DNA of 64,000 nucleotides from Wolfiporia cocos. Lineage: Eukaryota > Basidiomycota > Agaricomycetes > Polyporales > Phaeolaceae. The stretch's first letter is position 1. The number at the start of each line of letters is the position of its first letter. Of this stretch, positions 1-11,446 are shown piece by piece. The translations under genes were made by a program, and so were the position numbers. Where the stretch lies: contig JACCLO010000007.1 in assembly GCA_029448655.1 (NCBI GenBank), positions 744,001 to 808,000 of the forward strand. The letters are read 5' to 3'. A model generated the notes under the pieces. The model made no database searches and was not told the DNA's origin. It saw nothing but the letters and a program-made list of their open reading frames with translations.

Positions 1-930
1 CAGCCCGCACCGCAAAAAAAACCAAAACTGGAAATCTCCTTTTCGTGAACGCGGTCCAGAATAATGCGCCATGCCATTTCATCCGAGATGACTGTAAGAG
101 ATCGATCTGCCGAACCATACGAATACTTCCCTTCCACCTGCCACATCACAGACACCAGCGATGACCCTGAGCTTGTGGCCTTGGTCGGCACTATACTGCG
201 CCCAGTGCCTATCTGTCGGTTTCTGCCATCACACGTCGCGCGCTGAGGCCCTCGTTCCAGCGTGGGATCAAGGTGTCGAATAGGTTCAAGCGGCGCCCTG
301 CGTTCTGCACTGTGATGGCCGGACGAGTCTAGGAACGAACGCATCGGTCTTTGCATGCTCGCGCCATGCCACCGTGCTCGCATGATTGCACGCCCACTTG
401 TCTCGTCGCTTGGAACTCGTTCTGCTCACGCTGGTAGGGTTATGTACCATCGCGTTACCCACGTATGCTCACCTCGGCGGCCTCGGGTCTCTCCCACTGG
501 TTGAATGGGCCTCGTTAATCCGCGCCAAGTTGCCGGGGCACGTCAGCGCACTGCCACTCCAACAGCAGACGAAGCCGATGATCTGTCCGATGAGTGTCCT
601 TGCATTTGCTGCTGCCAGCGCAAATCGCCGCCATCTGCGACTCGCGGCCCTCCAATCGGATGCGGTGCGTGCACGCCGCTCTGTGTCTGTGAATGGGATT
701 TTAGAGGCCTCACATATTGCGCGTGCCCGGCGATTCATCGACAGCGCGTGCGTTCGCAACACATCGGCGGGGCGAGCGAGGCCATGCCGCCTGCTCCATC
801 GAGGAAGCCCGTCCCCGTCGGCGCGCGCTGGATCACATCTCTGGCCAGGGCAGTGCCACAGCACACACATGCTATCATCGTGATGGCGCCTTCACAACCT
901 GCACAGGCCAGGTCCGGCCTGCTTGAGCAA
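1..930. other. No supported gene; upstream region of the hydrophobin
   Basis: Several overlapping open frames of 60-165 codons lie here on both strands, as expected in GC-rich DNA. None shows a recognisable domain, splice pattern or convincing start context. The last part is the upstream region of the hydrophobin gene. Confidence 0.5.
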
Positions 931-960
931 TCGCGCCAATATAACTTATAAGCCGCCCGC
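931..960 (+). promoter_or_regulatory. CCAAT/TATA-like core promoter of the hydrophobin
   Basis: A CCAAT directly followed by a TATA-like stretch (CCAATATAACTTATAAG) sits about 80-100 nt upstream of the hydrophobin ATG. This is a usual spacing for fungal core promoters. The call rests on sequence likeness and position only. Confidence 0.4.
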
Positions 961-1034
961 CATCGCAGTGCAAGCATCGCTCGCCGGCCGCCCGTCGTTT
1001 CTGCACACACCGTTCGCAAGCCAAGTCGCATACC

Positions 1035-1883
1035 ATGCACCGCCTGTCGTTCCTGTCGCTCGTGTCCGCCGCGCTCCTTGCCGCCGCGGCGCCCGCCCGC
1101 CGCCATGTGGCCGTCACCGTGACCGCGACGGTCACCGTGTACGCGTGCCCTTCGAGCATGCAGACCGCGTCCGCCACCTCTCCCTCGCCGTCCTCGTCCT
1201 CGCCGTCGCCGCCGACTCAGTCTTCCTCCGCGCCCTGGGACACCTCCTCCGCACCGTGGACGCCGTCCTCCGGGAGCCCCGCGTCCTCGTCCGCCCCCAC
1301 GAGCCCCTGGTCGACCGCCAGCTCGATCACTCCGACGCCGACGTGGTCGACGTCCGAGCCGACCTCAACATGGAGCGAGCCAGCCTCCTCGACCTGGACG
1401 GAGCTGTCTTCGTCGTCGTCTTCGCCCTGGAACGGGCCAACCTCGTCTTCCTGGGCCGAGCCCTCCTCCTCCACCTGGCTCCCGCCCACCACTTCGACCG
1501 CGCTCGCGACGTCCATGACTGCGTCCTCGACCTGGCCCTCTTCCGCAGCGCCGTCCTTCGGAGCGGGCGGGAACGGCGGGCAGTGCAACACGGGCCCGGT
1601 GCAGTGTTGTGACAGCCTGGAGCGCGCGAGCGCCCCGAGTGCGTCGTCGCTGCTCGCGGCGCTCGGCGTCGTGCTCGGCGACGAGGACACGCTCATCGGC
1701 ATGGGCTGCTCGAACGCCTGGATCGACGTCCTCGGTGGGAACTCGTGTGACGCGACGCCGGTGTGCTGCGAGAATAATACGTTCAGTGCGTGGTTTTTCT
1801 TGTGTGTGTGGCGATGTGGGCTGATGAGCGGGGCAGATGGGCTGATCAATATCGGATGCTCGCCTATTATCATCAACTTGTGA
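1035..1883 (+). CDS. Class I hydrophobin with a long Trp/Ser/Thr/Pro-rich linker
   Basis: Secreted amphipathic cell-surface protein. Residues 1-20 form a signal peptide. Residues 40-175 are a Ser/Thr/Pro-rich stretch with ten tryptophans (about 68, 75, 92, 104, 113, 121, 132, 140, 148, 167), mostly 8-12 residues apart. The C-terminal 80 residues are a hydrophobin domain with all eight cysteines (184, 191-192, 225, 238, 244-245, 258) and the family-typical blocks CNTGPVQCC, GGNSC and CCENNTFNGL. The last block appears only if a 51-nt GT-AG intron (1786-1836) is removed, which gives 265 residues. The intron has a length divisible by three and no stop, so the unspliced frame is also open (282 residues). 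Typical class I hydrophobins are 100-150 residues, so the linker is the odd part. The family call is firm; the linker's role is unknown. It may be O-glycosylated. Confidence 0.9.
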   Translation: MHRLSFLSLVSAALLAAAAPARRHVAVTVTATVTVYACPSSMQTASATSPSPSSSSPSPPTQSSSAPWDTSSAPWTPSSGSPASSSAPTSPWSTASSITPTPTWSTSEPTSTWSEPASSTWTELSSSSSSPWNGPTSSSWAEPSSSTWLPPTTSTALATSMTASSTWPSSAAPSFGAGGNGGQCNTGPVQCCDSLERASAPSASSLLAALGVVLGDEDTLIGMGCSNAWIDVLGGNSCDATPVCCENNTFSAWFFLCVWRCGLMSGADGLINIGCSPIIINL

Positions 1884-4085
1884 GCGCGGTGGGGTGGGGT
1901 GTGCCTTTGTTGTGTCGATAGCTGTACGCTTTCGTTCGCTGTTTGGATGGACTCTCGTCGCTCGTTGTTTCACTCCTCAGGGTGTAGTGAAAGACTCTGG
2001 GCTATTTATCAGTTATTCCTGAACGTTTTCGCGGAACTTCGAATTGTTGTCACCGAACTATGCATACGCAACGGACGGTGAAACCTCAAAATCTGTTCGT
2101 GCGAGGGCTGTGGCAGGCTTGTTAGCAATCGTGATCAAGCTTTCTGATGTTGGTACTCCTGTCGTCCTATAGCTCCATGTCGCTATCAAGTACGTACTGC
2201 ATCGTAACGTGTTTCATAATACCATGTTGTATTCCCCGGCACGACTGTGCGTATTTGTGCTCGATACCAGTCGGCGAACCGACTCGGACGGACGCGAAGT
2301 ACTCGTCATGTGATCGCGTTGACTTTGGGCGTCTCCTCCCTGACTGGTTTCAACAATGCTATTCACGCTATTCAACGCCCACAATGCAGCTCACACGGGT
2401 GTTAGCACCGTACGTCGAAACGATATTTCTTGCAACCTGGGATGGACGAGATGCATCGTTCTAACTCGCAGGACACGGTATGATCTACAAACAGAGGGTA
2501 TGACGGAAACCTTTCTTTTTCTGAACAGAATCCTGTTGGATTTCTGAGCTTTGTCAACACACTGGCTCACATCAAGCCCATTACAAAACCCTGACTCATA
2601 CTGACACCGCATGTCTACACAAATCACTCTGTAGCTGCTCTCGTGTGCTCTCCTCTTCGTTCGAGCTGGGTGCTCAATCCTATGGCGAGCTCGACTATAT
2701 CTGCGGTCGTGAACGATGCATCCGCACTACCTCTCAGCGCGGCGTATTTTCCATTATGCTCCCGTGATAGGCCTGCATACACTTCGCTCTCCTGATAAGA
2801 TCGAATAATCTCCCCGTATGGCTCCGTCATTACAAGTACTGGCGACACCGGCATGCACCGGTCAGTGCTGGACTGAGCGACACTCCTTGACATGCCCGGC
2901 AATGGCTGAGATCGCAGATTCCTGGTGCCGCTGCTGCTTGTTAGACCGGCTATCACGTCCTTGCGACAGTCTCGCCCGACGCTCGACGAGCCTACGCCGC
3001 CCACTCGCAGCTGCACCTACTCTCTGCGTGCTTGGCGACCTCGCACTTTCTGCGCTGACATCAATCTTTGTCGCAGCGGCCGTTTGGGGCGGGCGGCCGC
3101 TGGCGCAGAGCGGTGCTGAGCCACCTTGACTGCTGGTTCTTGATAGATTCTACTGAGGGCGCGCTGGTGATGGGTGCGAGGCCATTCGACTGGATGATAC
3201 GTAACTTTGGACGGCGTCACTTCGCTTTCAGCTTCAAAGTAGTCGCGCTGGCTATACGCGACAAAGAGCTACGACACGGCACTGCCATTCGAACTGTCTC
3301 CGCCATGCTCCTGATGCACACTCCTCAATCACGTCGAGTCGCTGTCCTGCTAGCTCGCACCTCCCGCTCTTGTCCTGGCTCTATCCGCTCGGTCTGCCCC
3401 CATATGCGCTGGCGATGCGTGCTGCTCTGTATTGCCGATATCTGTTGAGTCGCCCACAATCTCCTGCGTATTATTGGAGAGCCCTACATGCCTATTGCTC
3501 TGCGTGTAGCTTCTAGTGTTTTGTCCTTCGATTCCTTGATCACTGATGCGGTGCTCGCGCACATGTCGGCTGATACGCAGTCTACCGTGCGGCGAGCCGA
3601 CGCACGACGTACTAATCACGTATGCCATCGCCATTCCTTCCTCGCCCCGGTTCTCATTTCACTCGAGTTGCAGGGAGTGGGTCTTGGAATATGGCAGATT
3701 TTTCTTGCATCCCGCTGGGTTGCGATCAACCAGCAACGTTCCCGTCAGCGAACTTGGGAATTGGAATGCAACTTGCGGTATCATGGAACTTGCGGTATCA
3801 TGGAACTCGCCTGCTATTCCGCATGCCTGCTAGTCCTTTCGCCAGCGTATGGTAATTTTGGGCGGGCGTTGGAAAAAAAGGTATGAGCTGCTAGGTACAT
3901 GGTCGGTTTCTTAACACAAGCACGCCGAGAAGTTGTCCATCTTCACGACCAAACATACTGCGAGTAGGAAATGCTATCTAAGTTTCCGCAAATACAAGAT
4001 GTGGTTTCTCCTCGAAACACTGGTATATGCGGCTGATCGTGCAATAAATAGCTAAGCAGAAAGCTATCAGCTCTTTCTCCCCCGC
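1884..4085. other. No supported gene
   Basis: Short unconserved open frames on both strands, none with a recognisable family. A 17-bp unit (TTGCGGTATCATGGAAC) is repeated almost exactly in tandem near 3774-3807. I see nothing else I can support. Confidence 0.5.
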
Positions 4086-5098
4086 CTAATTAGCCTCAAT
4101 TCCACCCCACCCGGATGCATACTTCTCAACATCTGCAAGCAGGCTCGCCACCTTCTTCCTCGCAATGTCCACGGCGCCATGTCTAAGCGGGAAATGCACG
4201 GGAGGGTTATCAAGGACAGCCACCTTATAGATGTCCCTGACTGCCTTGTTCACATCCCTACCCAGTATGAGGTTCGGATCGTTGACCCAGCTATGCCATT
4301 TCGCACTCGGCAGATTCGGGTTGGAATATGCTGGGTGTGGCGGAATTCTCACCGCTGCTGCAGCTGCATTGGTGGGGAAAGGCGCCGGATCGATGCTTAC
4401 GACCTAGTTGACCATGGTTCGTTAGATATCAACAAGAGTACGGGAAATGAGCACCTTGATGTCCCACGCTGGGCCCACTTCTGCCACAAGCGCCTCAGTA
4501 TAGCCTTGGAATGCTGGCATTCTTGAATTAAAACTTGGATTTATATTACTGAAAATAGGACCTCACCGAACTTGGAGGCACAATAGTACCCGTTGGCAGC
4601 CATACCTTGATACCCGCCTGCAGAGCTGAGCTGGAGAAGGACACCACCCTGGGGAGTATTGACCTCGCGGAAGTGGCGGACAGCCTCTCAGGGGACGTTC
4701 GCGGCACCTCAGAAGTTCACCTCGAGTATTTCGCGCACGACGTTCATCGGCATGGCCTCGATTTCTGCCCACAAGGCATATCCGGCATTGTTGAACACAA
4801 CATCGATATGACCGAAGGCTTCACGGGCCTGGGTGAATGAGGATATGACATCCTCCTCTTTGCTGACGTCGAGCTTGACTGCAAGAAGCCTGTCAGATGG
4901 GTATTGCGCGGTGAGGTCCGCGATGGCCTCTGGCTTTCTGAGTGTCGCAACCGCGATATCTTCATGACGCAAAACGACTTCGGTCATGGCCCTTCCGAAT
5001 CGGAGGACGCGCCAGTAACTGGACAGCAGTATCAGATGGCTGGCTGCCGATTTTTACTCCGCTTTGTTACACTCACTGAACCAGACTTTGGGTGTCAT
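4086..5098 (-). pseudogene. Short-chain dehydrogenase/reductase pseudogene
   Basis: Decayed NAD(P)-dependent SDR oxidoreductase. Starting at the ATG whose complement is 5096-5098, a first exon (MTPKVWF) is followed by a GT-AG intron and then the Rossmann motif. Family landmarks in order are TGASS, KLDVSKEEDV, the NNAGY motif, YYCASKF (catalytic Tyr-x3-Lys), EALVAEVGPAWDIKVLI and a C-terminal tail ending at 4086. Lesions: one base is missing inside the glycine-rich motif (about 5000-5002), shifting the frame; a TGA replaces an expected Trp codon (4709-4711); a second TGA (4688-4690) lies where Arg is usual; and about 50 residues after the active site are missing or unreadable. Both stops are explained by C:G to T:A transitions. 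The family call is secure, the substrate unknown. Confidence 0.85.
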
Positions 5099-5975
5099 TC
5101 TGCTAGGAGGTGTTAAGGAATGAATGTGGGTGATGCTTCATTGACGCAATCGGGGGCGGTATATATTCATCTACGCCCTGCTTACTGAGTGCGCAGTCTC
5201 TGACTTGGAGTGCTACTTGAGTGATTTTGCGACAGAAAAGACCCAAACTCTGATTGTTTTAGTGCGTGGGCTCCAAGTGCCGACTAGTGTCAATGGGAAG
5301 ACGGCCGATGTACCGACATCTGTCAAGCCTCCACTAGCACGAGGCATCTCGTCTCGGTATGTCATACAATAAGTCATTTACAACATTTATACCTGATGTG
5401 ATGAACAGGGCCAGCCATGCATTTTATGGGTAAATGAGGTTTACCGCACTCGGTGATTGGCGCTTGAGGTGCGATGCGGTGATGGCTCAGACAGTGCCGC
5501 TGCGCTGCATGGTTGACTCAAGGATGCCTCCGCTTCCGTTGCTGCGCATCGTTTAACCAAGATTCGAGTTGAGTGAATAGAGCGAATCCCGATGTCTGGC
5601 ATGGAAATGCATCAGCTATTTCCTGGAAGATGGAAGGAGACTCGACTCATTAGTGGGGCGATGCACTGACTATCACCATTTTTCTACCTAACACACTTTC
5701 GCGTCAGTCAACATCAATATTGGGTATATATCTCGAGCGGTGTCGCATACATCATGCACGCGCCCGTCTGAACCTCACCTTCCTTTGGATGCGGTCGGCC
5801 ACAGTCAAGCTGGACCATTCTTTAGGGCCTGCCCGCCGATCGCCGAATGACCGAATTACCAAGAGCCAGCGCCAAGTTGGCGGGCATACTTAATTAGGCA
5901 TCACCCGCCATCCGCACCCCGCAGCCCCAGCATCCGCCACAGGCGCCCCAGTGGTCCGGGAAGACAGGGCCGGCG
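5099..5975. other. No supported gene
   Basis: No open frame or splice pattern here resembles a known family. The far end leads into the possible promoter of the small peptide at 6082. Confidence 0.5.
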
Positions 5976-5977
5976 TG

Positions 5978-5990
5978 TCATTATTATATG
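5978..5990 (+). promoter_or_regulatory. Possible TATA box
   Basis: TTATTATATGG lies about 95 nt before the ATG at 6082. The spacing suits a fungal core promoter, but there is no other support. Confidence 0.25.
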
Positions 5991-6081
5991 GCTCGCAAAG
6001 TGTGAGTCGCCGTACCCTTTGCGAGAGTGTGAACCCCAGCTCTACCTACCTGTGCCTACTCCTTCGGCGACGTTGATCGCA

Positions 6082-6246
6082 ATGCGCACATTCACAGGAT
6101 TCCTGGCTCTGCTTGTCACATACACAACGATTGTGGTGGGAGCAAATGCCGCACCTACGCACAGTCCGAATATGCCGCTACCGCTTCGCGTAGCTTACAC
6201 ACGACCGAGCGAGCTGCCGTGGAACTCACCGCGGGCCCCACATTAA
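6082..6246 (+). CDS. Possible small secreted peptide (54 residues)
   Basis: The reading frame is also open from an ATG at 6019. I prefer the ATG at 6082 because it places a clean signal peptide at the N-terminus: MRTF, a hydrophobic core, then an A-N-A/A-P cleavage site near residues 23-26. The mature part would be about 28 residues, rich in Pro and Arg, without cysteines. A TATA-like element lies about 95 nt upstream. I do not recognise a family. It could be a real small secreted protein, the first exon of a larger gene whose introns I cannot place, or chance. Confidence 0.3.
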   Translation: MRTFTGFLALLVTYTTIVVGANAAPTHSPNMPLPLRVAYTRPSELPWNSPRAPH

Positions 6247-7221
6247 AGTATGCTGGTGTGCTTGTTCCGCACGTCTCTTAAAACTAACGCTGCGTCGAAA
6301 GGACCCAGCCCGAGTATCGACATGGTTGTTACACATACTGGAGCAAGAGATGGGCGATATATCGACTCCGATACGAAGGGCTGTTGCATGTGTGTTTATG
6401 ATTGTAAGAATGTAATATTGATAGATTGTTGAGCCTTCTTCAAGCAACGTGGATGAATGCGGGATTCACGTCGGTATATTGCCTTCAAGTATTTTTCGCC
6501 GAGTGTCACAGACCGGGACGGTCAGCATCTACACGTGGTATTGACACTGCGCACGACCTATAGCTAACCGTTCGCGTTGGCCGAGATTACGATACTTCAA
6601 CACGCTCATGCGCATGATTGTCCTCAGATCCCCTGATCATTGGCCTTGGTTTGCACGGGAAGATGTCAGTCATCGAACAGCATGCTGCTCTCGTTTGGTC
6701 CCTCTCCAGAACTCAGAGTGATTTTGGTGCAGAGAAATATCCCGGTCAACAGTAGTCTTAGCTTAACTACGAGGATTCCACGGTAAGACGCCAAAAAATG
6801 CTGCCGGATTCCGTGGCAAAGTAACGACTAAAGGAGACGAATTCTTCGAGGATAGGACTCATAGAACAGGGAATAATATTGCTGTCTATTGAGTGTATTG
6901 TAGAAGCACGCCTGTGGCACGCCAATCCCGCACAGGCTGCATTCATGCTGAGTAAGGAACCGATCACAAAATCCGCCTGGCACGAATCCGAACGCATTTT
7001 CCATTCCAAACCAGTCCAAGTACGCAATCCTCTTCAGAATACCATAAAGATACATTTTATCACAGTATGACAAGCGTGTAGCCAGACTATGACTTTGTCA
7101 CTTGCAACCATGACTGGGTCAACTGAAGCTATATCACACTATAAGAACTACGCGAAGGAAATAATCCCATACGAAGCTTCAAGCACGGCTCATTGCGGAC
7201 GGTCAACATTGATGCTACCAC
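6247..7221. other. No supported gene
   Basis: Two overlapping minus-strand frames (6767-7073) contain some protein-like stretches but no family I know and no convincing start or splice sites. Confidence 0.45.
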
Positions 7222-7493
7222 TCAATATGTAATAGGAACAGCGTTGCAGACAATGCCGATAGGACCTACATGCATACACGTAAGGTATATCTATAGAATA
7301 CAATTGAACTTGTAGCTTACATAAATGCCTTGATTACAATCCCGGAGAGGATTCCGAAACTTTCTGGAGAGTCTGCACGGTAGAGATCGCTGTCACAGCA
7401 GAGGGGCGAACCGTCACATTGGGTGAACCCATCGCAAGAGAAAGTTGCCAGCACAGACAAGGAGAGGATAACAGCAAGAGAAATGTGGATCAT
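7222..7493 (-). pseudogene. Hydrophobin-like remnant
   Basis: Starting at the ATG at 7493 the frame encodes a signal peptide (MIHISLAVILSLSVLATFS). It continues with a Cys-rich start resembling the first half of a class I hydrophobin: CDGSPLCC, then DSPES and a hydrophobic stretch. After a plausible GT-AG intron (7320 down to 7266) a second block reads VGPIGIVCNAVPIT, similar to the region around the fourth cysteine. The two blocks are out of frame across that intron, and I cannot find the second half with the remaining cysteines. I read it as a decayed hydrophobin. A short unrelated Cys-rich secreted protein is the alternative. Confidence 0.4.
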
Positions 7494-7544
7494 ATTGGAA
7501 CTGGAGAGAGAGATCAGCGAGAGAGTCAGCGACCACGACAATGA

Positions 7545-8685
7545 GATTTCTGACTGTGGTAATCTGTCGTAAGCAGTGGTTACTTATGCACATATCGACG
7601 GCACCTGAAATTTGCACTCCGTTGACATTCATTTCTCTCTTCATACGCGCATTGGGTTAAATATCGAGCTTTTACTTTGCCACATATACCATGACAACCG
7701 ACGAGCCCTCTGTTAGCGAGACCACATCCACGTCGACATCCCACATCTGCGATAGATTGCACCTACTCAGTGGAGCCACTGTCTGACAAAAGAGGATTGC
7801 CTCTAGCTAGGAGAGACAAGCGACACATCTGAAGACGCCAAGTTGCGATACATTCGAGAAGTACCGGTATTTGTGATAGGTGTTAGATCTGTCGATCACT
7901 CCAAGACAATCAACCATCACATGCCTCCACGCATCTCTTCAATCTCCAATGTCATACTGAGCGCTGGAGCAACCAGCTAGCTATCCTGTAACTTGTTCCA
8001 AATCCGCGTAAGAGCACAACCACATCACCCGCATTAAGCTCATTACCTATTCGACACTGAAAATCCACGCCGACTAATGGTTACGAGCTTGGATTCAGAG
8101 AGGATAATACAGCAACCTCTATGTACCGCATCATGGTTTTCACAGAAATTGATATAACTGATATAGCTTGCTTGCTACAATGAATGGGTCATTCGTACGG
8201 TATGTAACAAGCGACAGCAACCATTCCCGCATAATATACGGCGCGTTTTCCGGATCTTGATCTTACGAACAGGCTGACAGTGGATTTATCACGAACATGA
8301 GATGCGTGTTCACAAGATATGTCTATGATTCATGCACTCAAATCCCTATAGAGGCCCGGACTAGGTAGCTTCATGGAACGATGCGGATCTGATATGCTGG
8401 ACATATGCGTACGTCTTTCGATCTGTGATCAAGAAAGGATGTCACGGGTAAGCTGTGTATATTTTAATGAGTTATATGTGACGTATTGTGGATTATTGTG
8501 CTTGCTGCACTGGGCTAATAAGGAGCCACAATGCCTCAGCTAGTAATGACGATTTGCTTCAGGCGGAGGAATTGTCGTCTATCAACTATGTAGTTCTCTT
8601 CTTTCGTGTCACAGATAATACGCTACTATGTATTCAGAAATATTGGTGAGAGATCGCACAGCCTATATCATGGATACTCGGGAAT
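7545..8685. other. No supported gene
   Basis: AT-richer DNA with no open frame I can assign. From about 8690 onward it becomes similar to the upstream flank of the regulator copy at 37124-38419. Confidence 0.5.
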
Positions 8686-8689
8686 GCAT

Positions 8690-9089
8690 TATCCGACGCG
8701 TTCCAGATCACATCCCGTGACCGCGTCAGGCCATCATACCATTCCCACGGCTCAACTACGCCTCATCTCCTCGAATGTCTGCCATCTATTCCAGCTCAGC
8801 GCCTACACCATGTTCCCGAAAATCGCCCCACCTTCTGCCACATTGAAAGCTGACACAATGACATCGGGCCGGCCAAATGAGTTGCAGGGGCAGGGAGGCG
8901 GGCGATGATGATGCACACCCCCACGTGTTGCCCTTCTTCCTCTTCACATAGGGCGTCAAAGGCGCGAGGTTCTTATAGCGAAACCTAACTGTCCCACGAC
9001 CCCCTGTATATGGCAAGTCATGAAACAGAACATCAACCCTGCTCAGCCCGCTTCGTCCCTGGCGAGCTGCGTATATAAGAATATGGGAT
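8690..9089 (+). promoter_or_regulatory. Duplicated upstream region of the C2H2 regulator family
   Basis: About 400 bp upstream of the 9090 ATG is closely similar to the inverse complement of 38420-38840, upstream of the other full-length copy. Similarity continues without a break into both coding regions, so promoter and gene were duplicated together. Open frames inside this stretch are conserved only because the DNA is duplicated. Confidence 0.7.
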
Positions 9090-10378
9090 TTGGCACGATG
9101 GGAGGCACACACCACTGTCGTCGTGTTCCCGAGCATCGAATTATCCCCAATGTCCTTCGCCGCTTTCCAGAACCAGTTTGCCGTCGATTGGCAGGCCATG
9201 GATGGCATGCCACCCACTACCGATGGATATTACTCCCATACGCATGCCTCGTATCTTACAGGTTCTTGCGGGGATGTCACATATACCGACGCTCCATGCT
9301 CCACGCATGGCGACATTTCCCCCTCTTCGACTACATCCTCATCCGTCTGGTGTAGCTCTGAAAATGGGCCCGTGTTCAATACATACGATCAAAGCAACCA
9401 TTCCTCGTATGTCATCTTCGCTACTATATTGATAATGTAGTGAATGGTGCCCTCGATCTATACAGAATGTCCCCTGTCCACGATGTATATTGTGCACAGT
9501 CCGACAATGTCAACGGCCCAGGGTCGTTGCGTTGCGGTGGCGCCAACTCACTTTTGTTAACTCCAGAGCCAAATTATGCTGAGCATTCTTCCACTGTCGA
9601 TAACATGCCTTTTACTCCAAACGCGTCTACCGGAACATACCGTCAGCTCGTGTATTCTAGCGACAGCTTCGGAAACAGCGCTAATCACATTTCCAACGTA
9701 CGTGTTCGCGAGAATTCTGAAGCCGATATCGACATTCTCTATCCTGCGTACACTGGTTCCATCCATGCACAGGCACCGTCGCCCGGATTCGGCTCCTATG
9801 CCCCGCCGCAGCCTGTGCAGCTTCCGCCTCACTCCTTCATTCCTTCCCCATGCGGCTCTTTCGTGTACACTGCTCCCTATAACAGCACGAATGACTACCC
9901 TTTTCCCACCTCACGCGCTCCTCCGCCTCTATCACCTCTCTCGCCTTCCCTTTTAAGCCCCACACCAGTCTCCTCCACGTACAAAGTCGAACAGGCATCT
10001 CGTCCCTCCGCACATGCGATCCTCATACATACTCCTTCTCGTAACGAGCAAGCACCACTATCATCAGAAGAGATATCCTCTGTGGTGGAGTCTTCGCAGC
10101 GGTGCACAGTACCTGGATGCGATTACTCGACATGGCGTAAACCGGACCTCAGGCGACACATGGAAAGTCACTGCAGCGACAGTTGTAACAAATGGGTGTG
10201 CTGCGGTATACCGCTGAAAGAATGGCTCGAACGGTGTCCGCCGGAGGAGGAGGTACGCGAAGCGGATGTGTGTGAATACTACGGCCAGGAGATGGTGGGT
10301 GGATGCTGGAAGAAGTTCGGGCGGAAGGACGCCCTGGGTCGGCACTTGAGACGGTTCGGATGCATGGGACACGTGTAG
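9090..10378 (+). pseudogene. C2H2 zinc-finger regulator, copy 1 (frameshifted)
   Basis: Probable nuclear DNA-binding protein and paralogue of the intact 431-residue copy on 38419-37124. The N-terminal frame (9090-9440) and C-terminal frame (9440-10378) match the two halves of that copy. At 9426-9440 one base is missing relative to it, creating a TAG and shifting the frame. The C-terminal part keeps a canonical finger (C-x4-C-x12-H-x3-H within CTVPGCDYSTWRKPDLRRH) and a second Cys/His cluster (WVCCGIPL to GGCWKKFGRKDALGRH). The middle is Ser/Pro/Tyr-rich, as in activation regions. I tested a 34-nt intron at the break (GTATGT to TAG). It is too short and gives the wrong phase. The C-terminal half could still be made from the ATG at 9440. 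Confidence 0.7.
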
Positions 10379-11446
10379 ATTGCGGGGAGCTTTAGATGAC
10401 CTATCTGCGACATTACACTAATGAATAGCTGCGCTTCCCAAGATGTGGAAATCTACCGTGATATAAACTCTTTCTCATATAAATCTGACATCGCTCTGTA
10501 TGCCACATTATTAACTTTCGACCATCTCTGGTCCGACAGTCTCATGCCTTATGTAGTGCCTTCGGGATCGTACATGGACATCACACATGTATATAGGCAG
10601 AATAACATCTTTCCTCATTGCAGCCTGAATATCTATAATGTAGTAATCGTTGTGTCTTTCACCCCAAAGGTAATCGCGAGGTCATCCTGGTTTCAGTCAA
10701 CCATATCAGACTTGCCTGCTCGAGCACGCTCGAGTCGGCGATGTTTGATCCCAGAATTGTGTTAGAAATGTTTTCAGGGCGCATATTCGAATGTGGTATA
10801 CTAAACAGTGGGAAGTAATGTGTCGTTGCGTGCAACGAGCACCATCTAGCACGAGGGTCTGCACATTGCTGTGTACGGCTCCCAATGAAGAAGTGTTCTC
10901 TTCCTGTTGGTACATCTGCTGAGAATCTGTCTCACTACAGTTTATCGGAGCGGGTATTATGGTGATAGCCACGAATATATATATGTGGAGGGATACAATC
11001 GGGGAAGATATCGTTACCACTAGCCCTGCGGTTAAGGTACGCCTAGCCGTGTGTAGTACTTTGACATGTAACTCTACGTACTAACAAGGTAATGACGCTT
11101 CTGTCGCAACCATGACTTATGGTGAGTGATTACACATCAATTATGTGATATGTCTATGGCGCATATATTCATATGACTACGGAGGTTCAGCATATATTGT
11201 TCAAGTGATTTCACGCATTTACAAAACAATATTAGCTGTCTGAAAAAGTGGAACGATCTGAACCTTCCATTCCGGATTTGTATCTCCAACCAATCCGCCA
11301 AGTGCTGACGTTACGGCTGGTCCCTGGAGGGGGACGCGTTGCCGCCAAAACGAAGCAACACCATGGACGAAATCAGATCAAAAGCCAATGATTAGTACGC
11401 TATCATACACTCGATTACATATTTTACCTGACCTTCTCTTTTTAGA
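10379..11446. other. Downstream flank of regulator copy 1
   Basis: The first 300 bp resemble the DNA downstream of the other two regulator copies (19304-19620 and the inverse of 36800-37123), so the duplication includes the 3' flank. Beyond that I see no gene. Confidence 0.5.

Noticed and set aside
386..883. 165-codon frame with a hydrophobic N-terminus upstream of the hydrophobin
   Set aside because: Overlapping long frames on both strands in GC-rich DNA, no family likeness, no splice or promoter support.
923..1976. Long frames of 200-229 codons over the hydrophobin on both strands
   Set aside because: By-product of the GC-rich repetitive Ser/Thr/Pro codons of the real gene.
9426..9460. 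A 34-nt intron joining the two halves of regulator copy 1
   Set aside because: GT and AG are present, but the length is below the usual minimum and splicing puts the downstream part in the wrong frame; the intact copy reads straight through.
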